7,164 nt of DNA from positions 1 to 7,164 of the forward strand of contig JAISJA010000030.1 of the NCBI GenBank assembly GCA_031261765.1, written 5' to 3'. Below are positions 1-5,960 of this stretch, piece by piece. Under the pieces are notes generated by a model, which was not told the origin of the DNA, searched no databases, and worked only from the letters and a program-made list of their open reading frames with translations. Within the stretch, counting starts at the first letter, position 1, and each line of letters begins with the position of its first letter. The stretch is from Coriobacteriales bacterium (GTDB lineage: Bacteria; Actinomycetota; Coriobacteriia; Coriobacteriales; UBA8131). A program made the position numbers and the translations under genes.

Positions 1-151
1 AGGCGCTTTTTGGTGTTCAATGTTAAGCGCCGACGAGTAGTTATTGTATGCGGATTTCGCAAGTTTCATGTATACCATGATAAATGAAAGTAGTTCAAAG
101 GTTCAACGGCGCAGCCCAGGTGCCGTCGTATCGCTTCTGGAAAAAGAAATC

Positions 152-180
152 GGGCGGTCAGATGGAGGAACTGACCGCCC
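152..180. other. Perfect 10-bp hairpin in the truA upstream region
   Basis: GGGCGGTCAG (152-161) is exactly complementary to CTGACCGCCC (171-180), with a 9-nt loop ATGGAGGAA. No T-run follows, so it is not a standard intrinsic terminator. An AAGGAGG sequence starts 3 nt after the stem, so the structure could modulate a ribosome-binding site or be a processing or RNA-stability element. Its role is unknown. Confidence 0.6.
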
Positions 181-239
181 ACAAGGAGGGGATGCGGCGC
201 ATTCTGTGCGCCTTATTGCCATGGAGTTTTTATCCAGGC

Positions 240-283
240 ATGCAAGCGGTAGGGGATGGAACCGCTTTGCATATTTATTATTA
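240..283 (+). terminator. Probable intrinsic terminator upstream of truA
   Basis: ATGCAAGCGGT (240-250) pairs with ACCGCTTTGCAT (261-272) with a single bulged T, around a 10-nt purine-rich loop. The tract ATTTATTATTA (273-283) follows, which is T-rich but not a pure T-run. It would end transcription arriving from the left just before the truA promoter at 317-322, which fits truA having its own promoter. The interrupted T-tract lowers confidence. Confidence 0.4.
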
Positions 284-316
284 TGCATGCGTAAGGTTGA
301 GGATACATGACGGGCG

Positions 317-322
317 TATAAT
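317..322 (+). promoter_or_regulatory. truA promoter -10 box (leaderless arrangement)
   Basis: A consensus TATAAT ends 6 nt before the ATG at 329, so the expected transcription start (6-7 nt after the box) falls on or next to that codon. There is no Shine-Dalgarno sequence at a usable distance before either ATG (326 or 329). The best -35-like match, TTGAGG at 297-302, is only 14 nt upstream and weak. Leaderless mRNAs of this design are common in Actinomycetota. Confidence 0.6.
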
Positions 323-328
323 AGAATG

Positions 329-1192
329 ATGACAGATAATCAACTGCAAGGTAACACCGCAGGTAAACATACAAAAGTTGCCGATAAACAAGCGTGCGAT
401 GAAACATATGGACAGCGCGTTATCTCACTAACCGTCGCGTATGACGGCGGCGCCTTTCACGGGTTCGCCAGGCAGCCCGGCCAGCCTACCGTCCAAGGCG
501 CCATAGAAGACGCGCTGAAGGTCGTTTATCGCAGGGACGTGCTAACCGTTGGCGCCGGTCGCACGGACGCCGGGGTCCACGCGAACGGCCAGGTGGTTTC
601 CTTCCAGATAAGCGACAACGAGTTCAACGCGCGCACGGCACAGAAACTGGCGTACTCGCTTAACGCCATAGTGCCGCGTGGCATAAGCATACGCGGAGCG
701 CAGGAGCGCCCAAGTGGGTTCTCGGCGCGCTTCTCGGCACGTGAACGCGTATACCGCTACCGCATATGCATAGACGACGCCCGCCCGGTGTTCACGGCGC
801 CATACGTGTGGTGGCTGCCCGCGCGAAAAGCGCCGGACGGCAGAATGGCCATTCGCGCCATGGACGAGGCCGCGCGCTATTTAATAGGCGAGCACGACTT
901 CAAGTCGTTTTGCGTCGCGAAATCGGCCGATGGCATGCCAACGTGCCGTTGCGTGCGCAGCATAGAGTTCTTCAAGGCGCAACACCTGGGCGAGCGCTGC
1001 ATAGTAATAGAAGTCGCCGGCAACGCGTTTCTGCATTCCATGGTGCGCGTAATCGTGGGAAGCCTTGTAGAGGTGGGCATGCAACGCAAGGATCCCATGT
1101 GGATAAAAGACGTGCTGGCTGCGCGCGACCGCACGGCGGCGGGCCAGACCGCTCCGGCTTGTGGGCTCACGTTCTGGCGTGTCGTCTACTAA
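329..1192 (+). CDS. truA: tRNA pseudouridine synthase A
   Basis: TruA converts uridines at positions 38-40 of the tRNA anticodon stem-loop to pseudouridine and acts as a cytosolic homodimer. The protein has 287 residues (E. coli TruA has about 270). The conserved fold begins near residue 31 with RVISLTVAYDGGAFHGFARQ; the preceding polar residues are a non-conserved extension. The family motif GRTDAGVHA carries the catalytic aspartate at residue 80 (codon 566-568). Later hallmarks include FLHSMVRVIVGSLVEVG and the C-terminal ACGLTFWRVVY. The start was chosen as the second ATG of an ATGATG because TATAAT lies 6 nt upstream and no Shine-Dalgarno exists; the ATG at 326 is the alternative and changes one residue. 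The gene is complete and single, with a convergent neighbour after it. Isoleucine codons are mostly ATA, as in the other genes. Confidence 0.96.
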   Translation: MTDNQLQGNTAGKHTKVADKQACDETYGQRVISLTVAYDGGAFHGFARQPGQPTVQGAIEDALKVVYRRDVLTVGAGRTDAGVHANGQVVSFQISDNEFNARTAQKLAYSLNAIVPRGISIRGAQERPSGFSARFSARERVYRYRICIDDARPVFTAPYVWWLPARKAPDGRMAIRAMDEAARYLIGEHDFKSFCVAKSADGMPTCRCVRSIEFFKAQHLGERCIVIEVAGNAFLHSMVRVIVGSLVEVGMQRKDPMWIKDVLAARDRTAAGQTAPACGLTFWRVVY

Positions 1193-1198
1193 GCACTT

Positions 1199-1339
1199 AC
1201 GTCATCCCGGGCTTGACCCGGGATCCAGGCAGCGGCGCGTAGCGCCGACTGCCATACGCGCTCGCATGGATTGCGGGTCACGCGTTCGCTTAACGACGTC
1301 TGCTTCGCAGCCGTCTACGAACACGGCCCGCAATGACGT
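1199..1339. repeat. Palindromic intergenic repeat between convergent genes (MITE-like)
   Basis: The element is bounded by ACGTCAT (1199-1205) and its complement ATGACGT (1333-1339). Its left end folds as ATCCCGGG-CTTGA-CCCGGGAT (1204-1224). The next hairpin pairs GGCAG+CGGCGC (1228-1238) with GCGCCG+CTGCC (1242-1253, one bulged A). The right end pairs ATTGCGGG (1270-1277) with CCCGCAAT (1327-1334), enclosing about 49 nt that seem to be an added segment. From memory, the pattern of CGTCATCCCGGG, TTGACCCGGGATCCA and ATTGCGGG ending in ATGACG is a widespread bacterial intergenic repeat best known from Alphaproteobacteria. It starts 7 nt after the truA stop and ends 10 nt before the U32 stop codon. 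It may therefore serve as a two-way transcription end, since no other terminator is visible there. Confidence 0.75.
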
Positions 1340-1349
1340 TTTGCATTCC

Positions 1350-3713
1350 TTAGATACCGCGGAATAAATGGCCGGTAGTCGCGCCCTTGTGTTTGGCCAC
1401 GGTGCCGCTGCCGGCTATGGCGAGCTTTAGCGCCTTTCGCGCGCGCGCCAGCTCGTCTTGTGCGGTTTTCTCGTCCATCAATGTCGTATCCACGGCAAAC
1501 GCGCTTATACCAAGCTGCAACAGATGCGGAATCTCCTCTACCAGGTCAAGCGGAACCGAGTTATATATATGACTTACGCCGTTTTCGTCCGTAAGCACAG
1601 GGAAGCGGTAGCCTTTGCGGTCCTTTAGCGAGTGCGGCCGCGCGCGGCGCTTACACGTAGCGCACTTGTTGTCGCACGGGCCCTGCGCCTGCAGCACGCA
1701 ATGGCGTGACGTCATGAGCTCCTGCCTACCGCTAACGGTTATGCCCAGCGGCATGGGCGCCTGTTTCGCGAGCGCCTCTATATCGCGATAGGCGAGCTCC
1801 GGACCAAGCCATACTCGCGTAACGCCGTTACTGTCGAGAAGTTCCAGCGCCTCCGCGTTGTATACGCCAAGCGCCGGTCCGGCTTCCACTGGTTCATGTG
1901 CCTGCATCTTGCGGTACAGCGCGCCAAGGTCGTCTACGGCGTTGGGTGGGATGTTCTGCATTATCGATGGGCATGCGGGAATGGCAGATGAAGTCCTTTT
2001 GCGTGCCATGGGGACGGTTCTCGTGGCACACACGTTTTGCGTGCCACGAGAACCGTCCCCATGGCACGCGTCACGCTCGTGCCACGGTGCTAGCAAGCTA
2101 GCCTTAAGCTCGTCAAGAGCTTCGCCGCGCACCTTGTGCAATGTCGAGAAGCCCATGCCAACGCCTTCGTCCAGCGCGACGTCCCAATCACGTACTACAA
2201 ACGGGGTTGCGCCCATGCGCCCAACGTGCTCTATGACGTCTTCGCGCGTTATGGCCTTCGTTCGCGCGGCTTCCACAACTGCACCGGTAGCAGAAGCCCG
2301 CTTACCGGATGCCACGTCCGTCGCCGTTATCTTAAGCGGAGAGCCCACGTGCGCTATAACGTGCATATCGACCTCGCGTTTCACACCGTCGCGCGCGTCG
2401 TCCGTCTCGCCATCACCGTTACCGCCAGTTGAACTTTTTTCTCCTACAGCGTTAAAACCGCCGCGCTCGTAGTCCATGAGCTCGTTGCCATGCGTACCTT
2501 CCAGGTAGCAATGCGTGAACCCTCGCGGCGAATATAAATTGTGTTCTGAAAACTGGTTAGCGGAATTTCCGGTAACAGCAGGCGAAGTCGTTTCGAGCGA
2601 GAGCCCGTCTTTGATGCGTTCGGGAGCGAGGACTGTTCGAGCGTCTTCGCCCTTTGAAGGCGCGAGTTCCGCAGCTGAACGCGTCAAAGACGGGCTCGTG
2701 TCGCGAGATAGACAAGCCGCTGTTTCCGGAAATTCCGCAGCATACGCTGAATCAACGGGTTTGTCCAGCGCGTCCAGCGCTGCTCTGTACGCGCCCACGG
2801 CTTCCGAGACATACGCGGCGTTTTTCATGCGCCCCTCTATCTTAAGCGACGCCACGCCGGCGTCTATAAGTTCTTCCAGCGCGTCTATGGTGCACAGGTC
2901 CTTCGTGCACAGCAGATGTTCGCCCGGCGTGTTTATAGCCTTTCCAACGCTCTCATCTATAAGCCCATACGGCAACCTGCAAGGCTGAGCGCAGAGCCCG
3001 CGGTTAGCGGAACGTCCGCCTATCATAGATGACATAAGGCAGCGGCCGGAATACGCGAAGCATATGGCGCCGTGCGCGAACACCTCAACGCCAACGCCAA
3101 GTTCGTTCGCGACGCCCACCATACCGCGCAGCTCGTCTAGCGAGAGCTCGCGCGCCGGCGTCACGCGCGACACACCTATGCTAGCAAGATAGCGTACTGT
3201 ATCACTGTCTTTTATATGCGTTTGCGTGGATGCGAAAAGTGGCATGTCGGGCAGCTTGCGTGCCAGTACGCTCATAAGCCCTATGTCGGCCACTATAACG
3301 GCGTCTATTCCCGCTTCCCACGCGCGCCACGCGACATTAACGGCGTCGTCCATCTCGCCGGGTAATATGGCGGTGTTCAACGTAAGGTAGGCCAGCGCGC
3401 CTGACATATGCACCTCGTTGCATACGTTACCCAGGTCGCCAAGCTTAAAGTTCCCGGCGTTTTGGCGTGCGTTGAAGCCCTCGCTGCCAAAATAGACGGC
3501 GTCCGCTCCTGCCGCAAGCGCGGCGGCAAGCGCCTGCGCGTTACCCGCCGGCGCAAGCAGCTCGGGCAAACCGCCGTGCGCGCTTTTCGCGCCTGCGGCA
3601 AGCGTGGCGAAAGGCGCGGCGTCGTCGCCTGCGCGCGCAAGCGGCTTGGACAGGTGGCAAGCGCCAGACTGTTCCCGTGTTTCACGCTGTTTCATGCTAT
3701 TATCGTTTCCCAT
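1350..3713 (-). CDS. U32 family protein (peptidase U32 / RNA hydroxylase-like), with two in-frame palindromic insertions
   Basis: U32 proteins were named as collagenase-like peptidases, but characterised bacterial members (RlhA, TrhP, UbiU/UbiV) support prephenate- or O2-linked hydroxylation of RNA or quinones and often bind a [4Fe-4S] cluster. This 787-residue protein has ELLAPAGN (51-58), VYFGSEGFNAR (73-83) and the U32 signature EVFAHGAICFAYSGRCLMSS (210-229). Next come GLCAQPCR (239-246) and KIEGRMK (291-297). C218, C225, C241/C245 and C274 are candidate cluster ligands by spacing. The C-terminal region has a second cysteine group (C672, C680, C684, C687) followed by LKDRKGYRFPV and NSVPLDL, typical of the long U32 forms. 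Residues about 326-385 and 549-571 are encoded by palindromic repeats and are probably surface loops. The start is ATG 3713 because TATTAT lies 7 nt upstream with no Shine-Dalgarno; ATG 3737 and ATG 3695 are alternatives. The exact substrate cannot be told. Confidence 0.9.
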   Translation of the reverse strand: MGNDNSMKQRETREQSGACHLSKPLARAGDDAAPFATLAAGAKSAHGGLPELLAPAGNAQALAAALAAGADAVYFGSEGFNARQNAGNFKLGDLGNVCNEVHMSGALAYLTLNTAILPGEMDDAVNVAWRAWEAGIDAVIVADIGLMSVLARKLPDMPLFASTQTHIKDSDTVRYLASIGVSRVTPARELSLDELRGMVGVANELGVGVEVFAHGAICFAYSGRCLMSSMIGGRSANRGLCAQPCRLPYGLIDESVGKAINTPGEHLLCTKDLCTIDALEELIDAGVASLKIEGRMKNAAYVSEAVGAYRAALDALDKPVDSAYAAEFPETAACLSRDTSPSLTRSAAELAPSKGEDARTVLAPERIKDGLSLETTSPAVTGNSANQFSEHNLYSPRGFTHCYLEGTHGNELMDYERGGFNAVGEKSSTGGNGDGETDDARDGVKREVDMHVIAHVGSPLKITATDVASGKRASATGAVVEAARTKAITREDVIEHVGRMGATPFVVRDWDVALDEGVGMGFSTLHKVRGEALDELKASLLAPWHERDACHGDGSRGTQNVCATRTVPMARKRTSSAIPACPSIMQNIPPNAVDDLGALYRKMQAHEPVEAGPALGVYNAEALELLDSNGVTRVWLGPELAYRDIEALAKQAPMPLGITVSGRQELMTSRHCVLQAQGPCDNKCATCKRRARPHSLKDRKGYRFPVLTDENGVSHIYNSVPLDLVEEIPHLLQLGISAFAVDTTLMDEKTAQDELARARKALKLAIAGSGTVAKHKGATTGHLFRGI
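2001..2069. repeat. REP/RAYT-like perfect inverted repeat inside the U32 gene
   Basis: Two 29-bp arms (2001-2029 and 2041-2069) are exact reverse complements around an 11-nt spacer. Each arm is itself bounded by GTGCCA and TGGCAC and holds the core GGGGACGGTTCTCG. TTTTGCGTGCCA occurs directly at 1997-2008 and 2035-2046, and a further partial copy CTCGTGCCAC lies at 2076-2085. From memory, GGGGACGGTTCT with GTGCCA-type ends is typical of short palindromes associated with REP-associated Y1 transposases (RAYT); no such transposase gene is in the window. The 69 bp are exactly 23 codons, begin on a codon boundary of the minus-strand gene and contain no stop in that frame. They encode residues 549-571 of the U32 protein. 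Confidence 0.9.
2560..2738. repeat. Large imperfect palindromic element inside the U32 gene
   Basis: The outer segments 2560-2579 and 2719-2738 (built on GCGGAATTTCCGG) are complementary with one mismatch in 20. The inner segments 2601-2621 and 2677-2697 (built on GAGCCCGTCTTTGA) are complementary with one mismatch in 21. Both pairs have the same 21-nt separation, giving two 62-nt arms around a 55-nt centre. The segments between the pairs have diverged. The element encodes about residues 326-385 of the U32 protein. This is a stretch rich in Ser, Thr, Ala and Glu with no family resemblance, placed just after the conserved YRAALDA region and before RGFTHCYLEG. The frame stays open throughout. 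No transposase is associated and I do not recognise a named family. Confidence 0.85.
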
Positions 3714-3719
3714 AACATA

Positions 3720-3725
3720 TATAAT
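3720..3725 (+). promoter_or_regulatory. -10 box for the penicillin-binding protein gene
   Basis: TATAAT on the plus strand lies in the AT-rich island between the divergent genes. It predicts a transcript start near 3732 and an untranslated leader of about 60 nt before the TTG at 3795. No good -35 match is seen 16-18 nt upstream. The box overlaps the minus-strand -10 element, so the two promoters could compete for polymerase. Confidence 0.5.
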
Positions 3726-3726
3726 A
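3721..3726 (-). promoter_or_regulatory. -10 box for the U32 gene (leaderless arrangement)
   Basis: On the minus strand TATTAT is followed by 7 nt and then the ATG at 3713, the same geometry as at truA, and no Shine-Dalgarno precedes the ATG. The -35 is poor (TTGGGT at 3751-3746, with a 19-nt spacer). It shares five base pairs with the plus-strand TATAAT. Confidence 0.45.
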
Positions 3727-3779
3727 AAGGAAAGCATACAACTGCACCCAAGCTACATGAAAACCAAGCCGCTGTAGGA

Positions 3780-3785
3780 AAAGGA
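3780..3785 (+). promoter_or_regulatory. Ribosome-binding site that decides a TTG start for the penicillin-binding protein
   Basis: AAAGGA lies 9 nt before TTG 3795, a normal Shine-Dalgarno spacing. No ATG or GTG in the frame lies between the promoter and the transmembrane segment, so TTG is the best start. Upstream, a six-codon frame (ATG 3757, peptide MKTKPL, stop 3775-3777) ends just before this site in another frame; it may be chance or a small leader. Confidence 0.5.
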
Positions 3786-3794
3786 CCAAGCCAA

Positions 3795-5960
3795 TTGCAA
3801 TCGCGTAAAAGACGCGCCCTTACGCCACCAAAGAAACACGTATTCGCATTCGCGGTATGCGCGGTCATACTTATCATGCTGATATTCCTTTGCGTTGGCG
3901 GCGTAAACGCGTATGGCGCGATTGAGCAGCGCGTACAAGGGCTTGACATAAGCGACGCGGCGTCGTTTAACATACCCCAGAAAACCAAGGTCTACGCATC
4001 GGATGGCACGACGCTGCTGGCGGAATTTTACACAGAGGACCGCGAGCCGGTTGACGCCGACGAAGTCTCGCCGTACCTGTTCGACGCGACCGTGGCCGTG
4101 GAAGACGAACGGTATTGGCAACACGGCGGCATAGACCCGGCGGGCATAGTGCGAGCGGCCGTAGTGGACCTGTTTGGCGGAAACACACAGGGCGCGTCCA
4201 CTATAACCCAGCAATTCGTGCGCCAGACGCTTTTGTCAGACGAGTCGCAGGACATATCGTTCTCACGTAAGATAGCCGAGATGTACCTTGCCACGCAGGT
4301 AGAGGCGAACTACTCCAAACAAGACATACTTATGATGTACCTGAACACGATAATCTTCGGTGACGGCGCCTACGGCATACAGGCAGCGGCGCAGCATTAC
4401 TTCTCAAAGAACGCGAGCGACCTTACGCTGGACGAAGCCTCGCTTTTGGCCGGTATCCCCCAAAGCCCAACGTACAACAATCCAATATTGTATCCCGACG
4501 CGGCCAAGCAGCGCCAGGGCCAGGTGCTGGACCGCATGTTGGCAAACGGGTACATAACCCAGGCGCAACACGACCAGGCGGTAGCTGACCCAATAACGCT
4601 TAAGGTAGACGAGAAGTCAGACGACGGCATATACATGGCGCCGTATTTCGTGTCGTACGTGCGCAGTATACTAGAAAACGAGTTCTCTACAGAACAAGTG
4701 TTCCAGGGCGGGCTCACGGTTTACACGACGCTTGACGTGAACATGCAAAAGGCGGCAGAGAAAGCGTGTGAGGATAAGGAAGCGAACCTGGAGAGCGACG
4801 TAGAGGTGGGCCTTACGTGCGTGGATCCGCAGACGGGCTACATAAAGGCGCTGCGCGGCGGCAAGAACTACTACACCGACCAATGGAGCACCGCGACAGA
4901 CATGCAACGCCAGGGAGGCTCCACGTTCAAGATGTTCGCGTTGGTCTCGTGTTTGGAGCAGGGCATATCGCCCCAGTGCGCCGTGTCCGGCGCGTCGCCG
5001 CTCACCATAGATAGCTGGCATCTGGAAAACTATGACAACGAGCAGTTCGGCACGCTTTCCATATCGTCGGCCATAGCTAAGTCGTCCAACACCGCGTTCG
5101 CGCGCGTAGTACGCACCATAGGACCGCAGTCTATAGTGCAAGTCGCCCACGCGATGGGGGTGACGTCGCCCTTATCGGCAGTGAACTCTATAGTGTTGGG
5201 ATCGTCAGGCGTTGACACGTTAGAGATGGCGTCCGCGTATGGCACGCTTGCCACGCAGGGAATATACAACGCGCCGACGGCTATAACCAAAGTGCTGGAC
5301 TCCGACGGCAACACGATATACGACTACACCCCAACTAACACGCGCGCCGTACCGTCAGACGTGGCCTATGCCGCGACCAACGTGCTAGAAGGCGTCGTTA
5401 CGGGAGGCACGGCAACGTCGGCCCAGCTTTCGGGCCAGGTGTCCGCTGGCAAGACCGGTACGACCGAGAACTACCGCGACTCATGGTATTGCGGATACAC
5501 GCCGCAGCTGTCCACGGCCGTTTGGATAGGCTCGCGCCAGGAGCGCTATATAGCCGACAACGTTGGTGGCGCTAACTGTTGCCCGGTATGGAAGCAGTTC
5601 ATGACGACGGCGCTTAAGGAATACCAGCACGAGGACTTCGCGCCCGGCACCGATCCCGCCTACGACAGCAGCAAGTACATATACCCAGACTCTTATTACG
5701 TTACGAACACGTCAACGTTCAAGACCGGGTATCCGCCTGCCAACGGCAAGGCCACTTACATTTCGTCTGGCAGTGGCAATGATGAGAACCAGTCCAGTTC
5801 TAGCTCAAGTTCCAGTTCCAGCTCAAGCTCAGGCGACGACAATCTTAATGATTCCCTTAGCGGCGGCATCGGCGGCGGCTCCGGCAGTAGTTCGTCTGGC
5901 AGCGGAGGCGGCGCCGGTGGCGGCGGAGGCGGAGGCAGTCCGGGAGGTGGCGGTGGGTAG
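3795..5960 (+). CDS. Class A penicillin-binding protein (bifunctional transglycosylase/transpeptidase)
   Basis: This enzyme polymerises lipid II into glycan strands and cross-links their peptides on the outer face of the membrane. It has 721 residues from TTG 3795. After a basic cytosolic N-terminus (SRKRR) comes one transmembrane segment (about 16-37). The GT51 transglycosylase domain has VEDERYWQHGGID with catalytic E103, GASTITQQ, RKIAEMYLA with E162, and GAYGIQAAAQHYF. The transpeptidase domain has all three motifs: STFK (S376 is the acylated serine), SSN (430-432) and KTGT (553-556). The tail has a run of 13 serines (667-679), an acidic patch and a glycine-rich end, and is probably disordered and extracellular. 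It is a PBP1a-like protein without a visible PASTA domain. The frame stays open upstream to 3408, but that part is antisense to the U32 N-terminus and lies before the promoter. tyrS follows without a terminator. Confidence 0.93.
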   Translation: MQSRKRRALTPPKKHVFAFAVCAVILIMLIFLCVGGVNAYGAIEQRVQGLDISDAASFNIPQKTKVYASDGTTLLAEFYTEDREPVDADEVSPYLFDATVAVEDERYWQHGGIDPAGIVRAAVVDLFGGNTQGASTITQQFVRQTLLSDESQDISFSRKIAEMYLATQVEANYSKQDILMMYLNTIIFGDGAYGIQAAAQHYFSKNASDLTLDEASLLAGIPQSPTYNNPILYPDAAKQRQGQVLDRMLANGYITQAQHDQAVADPITLKVDEKSDDGIYMAPYFVSYVRSILENEFSTEQVFQGGLTVYTTLDVNMQKAAEKACEDKEANLESDVEVGLTCVDPQTGYIKALRGGKNYYTDQWSTATDMQRQGGSTFKMFALVSCLEQGISPQCAVSGASPLTIDSWHLENYDNEQFGTLSISSAIAKSSNTAFARVVRTIGPQSIVQVAHAMGVTSPLSAVNSIVLGSSGVDTLEMASAYGTLATQGIYNAPTAITKVLDSDGNTIYDYTPTNTRAVPSDVAYAATNVLEGVVTGGTATSAQLSGQVSAGKTGTTENYRDSWYCGYTPQLSTAVWIGSRQERYIADNVGGANCCPVWKQFMTTALKEYQHEDFAPGTDPAYDSSKYIYPDSYYVTNTSTFKTGYPPANGKATYISSGSGNDENQSSSSSSSSSSSSSGDDNLNDSLSGGIGGGSGSSSSGSGGGAGGGGGGGSPGGGGG
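5793..5957 (+). repeat. Low-complexity Ser-run and Gly-rich coding tract
   Basis: Thirteen serine codons (5793-5831) are followed, after a short acidic linker, by Gly-rich codons up to the stop. The serine codons alternate among TCC, AGT, TCT, AGC and TCA. The low-complexity protein is therefore probably kept for its amino acids and not only produced by recent slippage. The GGC/GGA/GGT stretch near 5906-5957 is the part most prone to replication slippage or assembly error. Confidence 0.85.

Larger units (their letters stand above)
1..325. other. Region upstream of truA without a convincing gene
   Basis: No reading frame here resembles a known protein. A frame open from the window edge to a TAG at 38-40 could be the last dozen codons of an upstream gene, but it is too short to identify. 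A 45-codon frame (ATG 192, TGA 327-329) has an AAGGAGG at 183-189 only 2 nt before its ATG, and its stop overlaps the first truA ATG as ATGA. Its product has no recognisable motif, so I do not call it. The rest of the stretch holds the hairpin at 152-180, the terminator-like structure at 240-283 and the truA promoter. The region therefore looks like a gene-end/leader region rather than coding DNA. Confidence 0.5.

Noticed and set aside
44..310. 88-codon frame (TTG start) before truA
   Set aside because: There is no Shine-Dalgarno, no family resemblance, and it spans the hairpin and terminator-like structures.
1858..2472. 204-codon plus-strand open frame antisense to the U32 gene
   Set aside because: It lies entirely opposite a gene with clear family motifs, its product has no recognisable domain, and it is open because of codon bias on the other strand.
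1350..3713. U32 gene as a pseudogene because of its insertions
   Set aside because: The frame is uninterrupted for 787 codons and all N- and C-terminal family motifs are intact, so a functional protein with added loops is more likely.
3408..3794. Upstream extension of the penicillin-binding protein frame
   Set aside because: It is antisense to the U32 N-terminus, lies mostly before the promoter, and encodes an Arg-rich sequence unlike any penicillin-binding protein N-terminus.
4671..5150. 159-codon minus-strand open frame opposite the penicillin-binding protein
   Set aside because: It overlaps the intact transpeptidase domain and its translation is low-complexity without motifs or a start signal.
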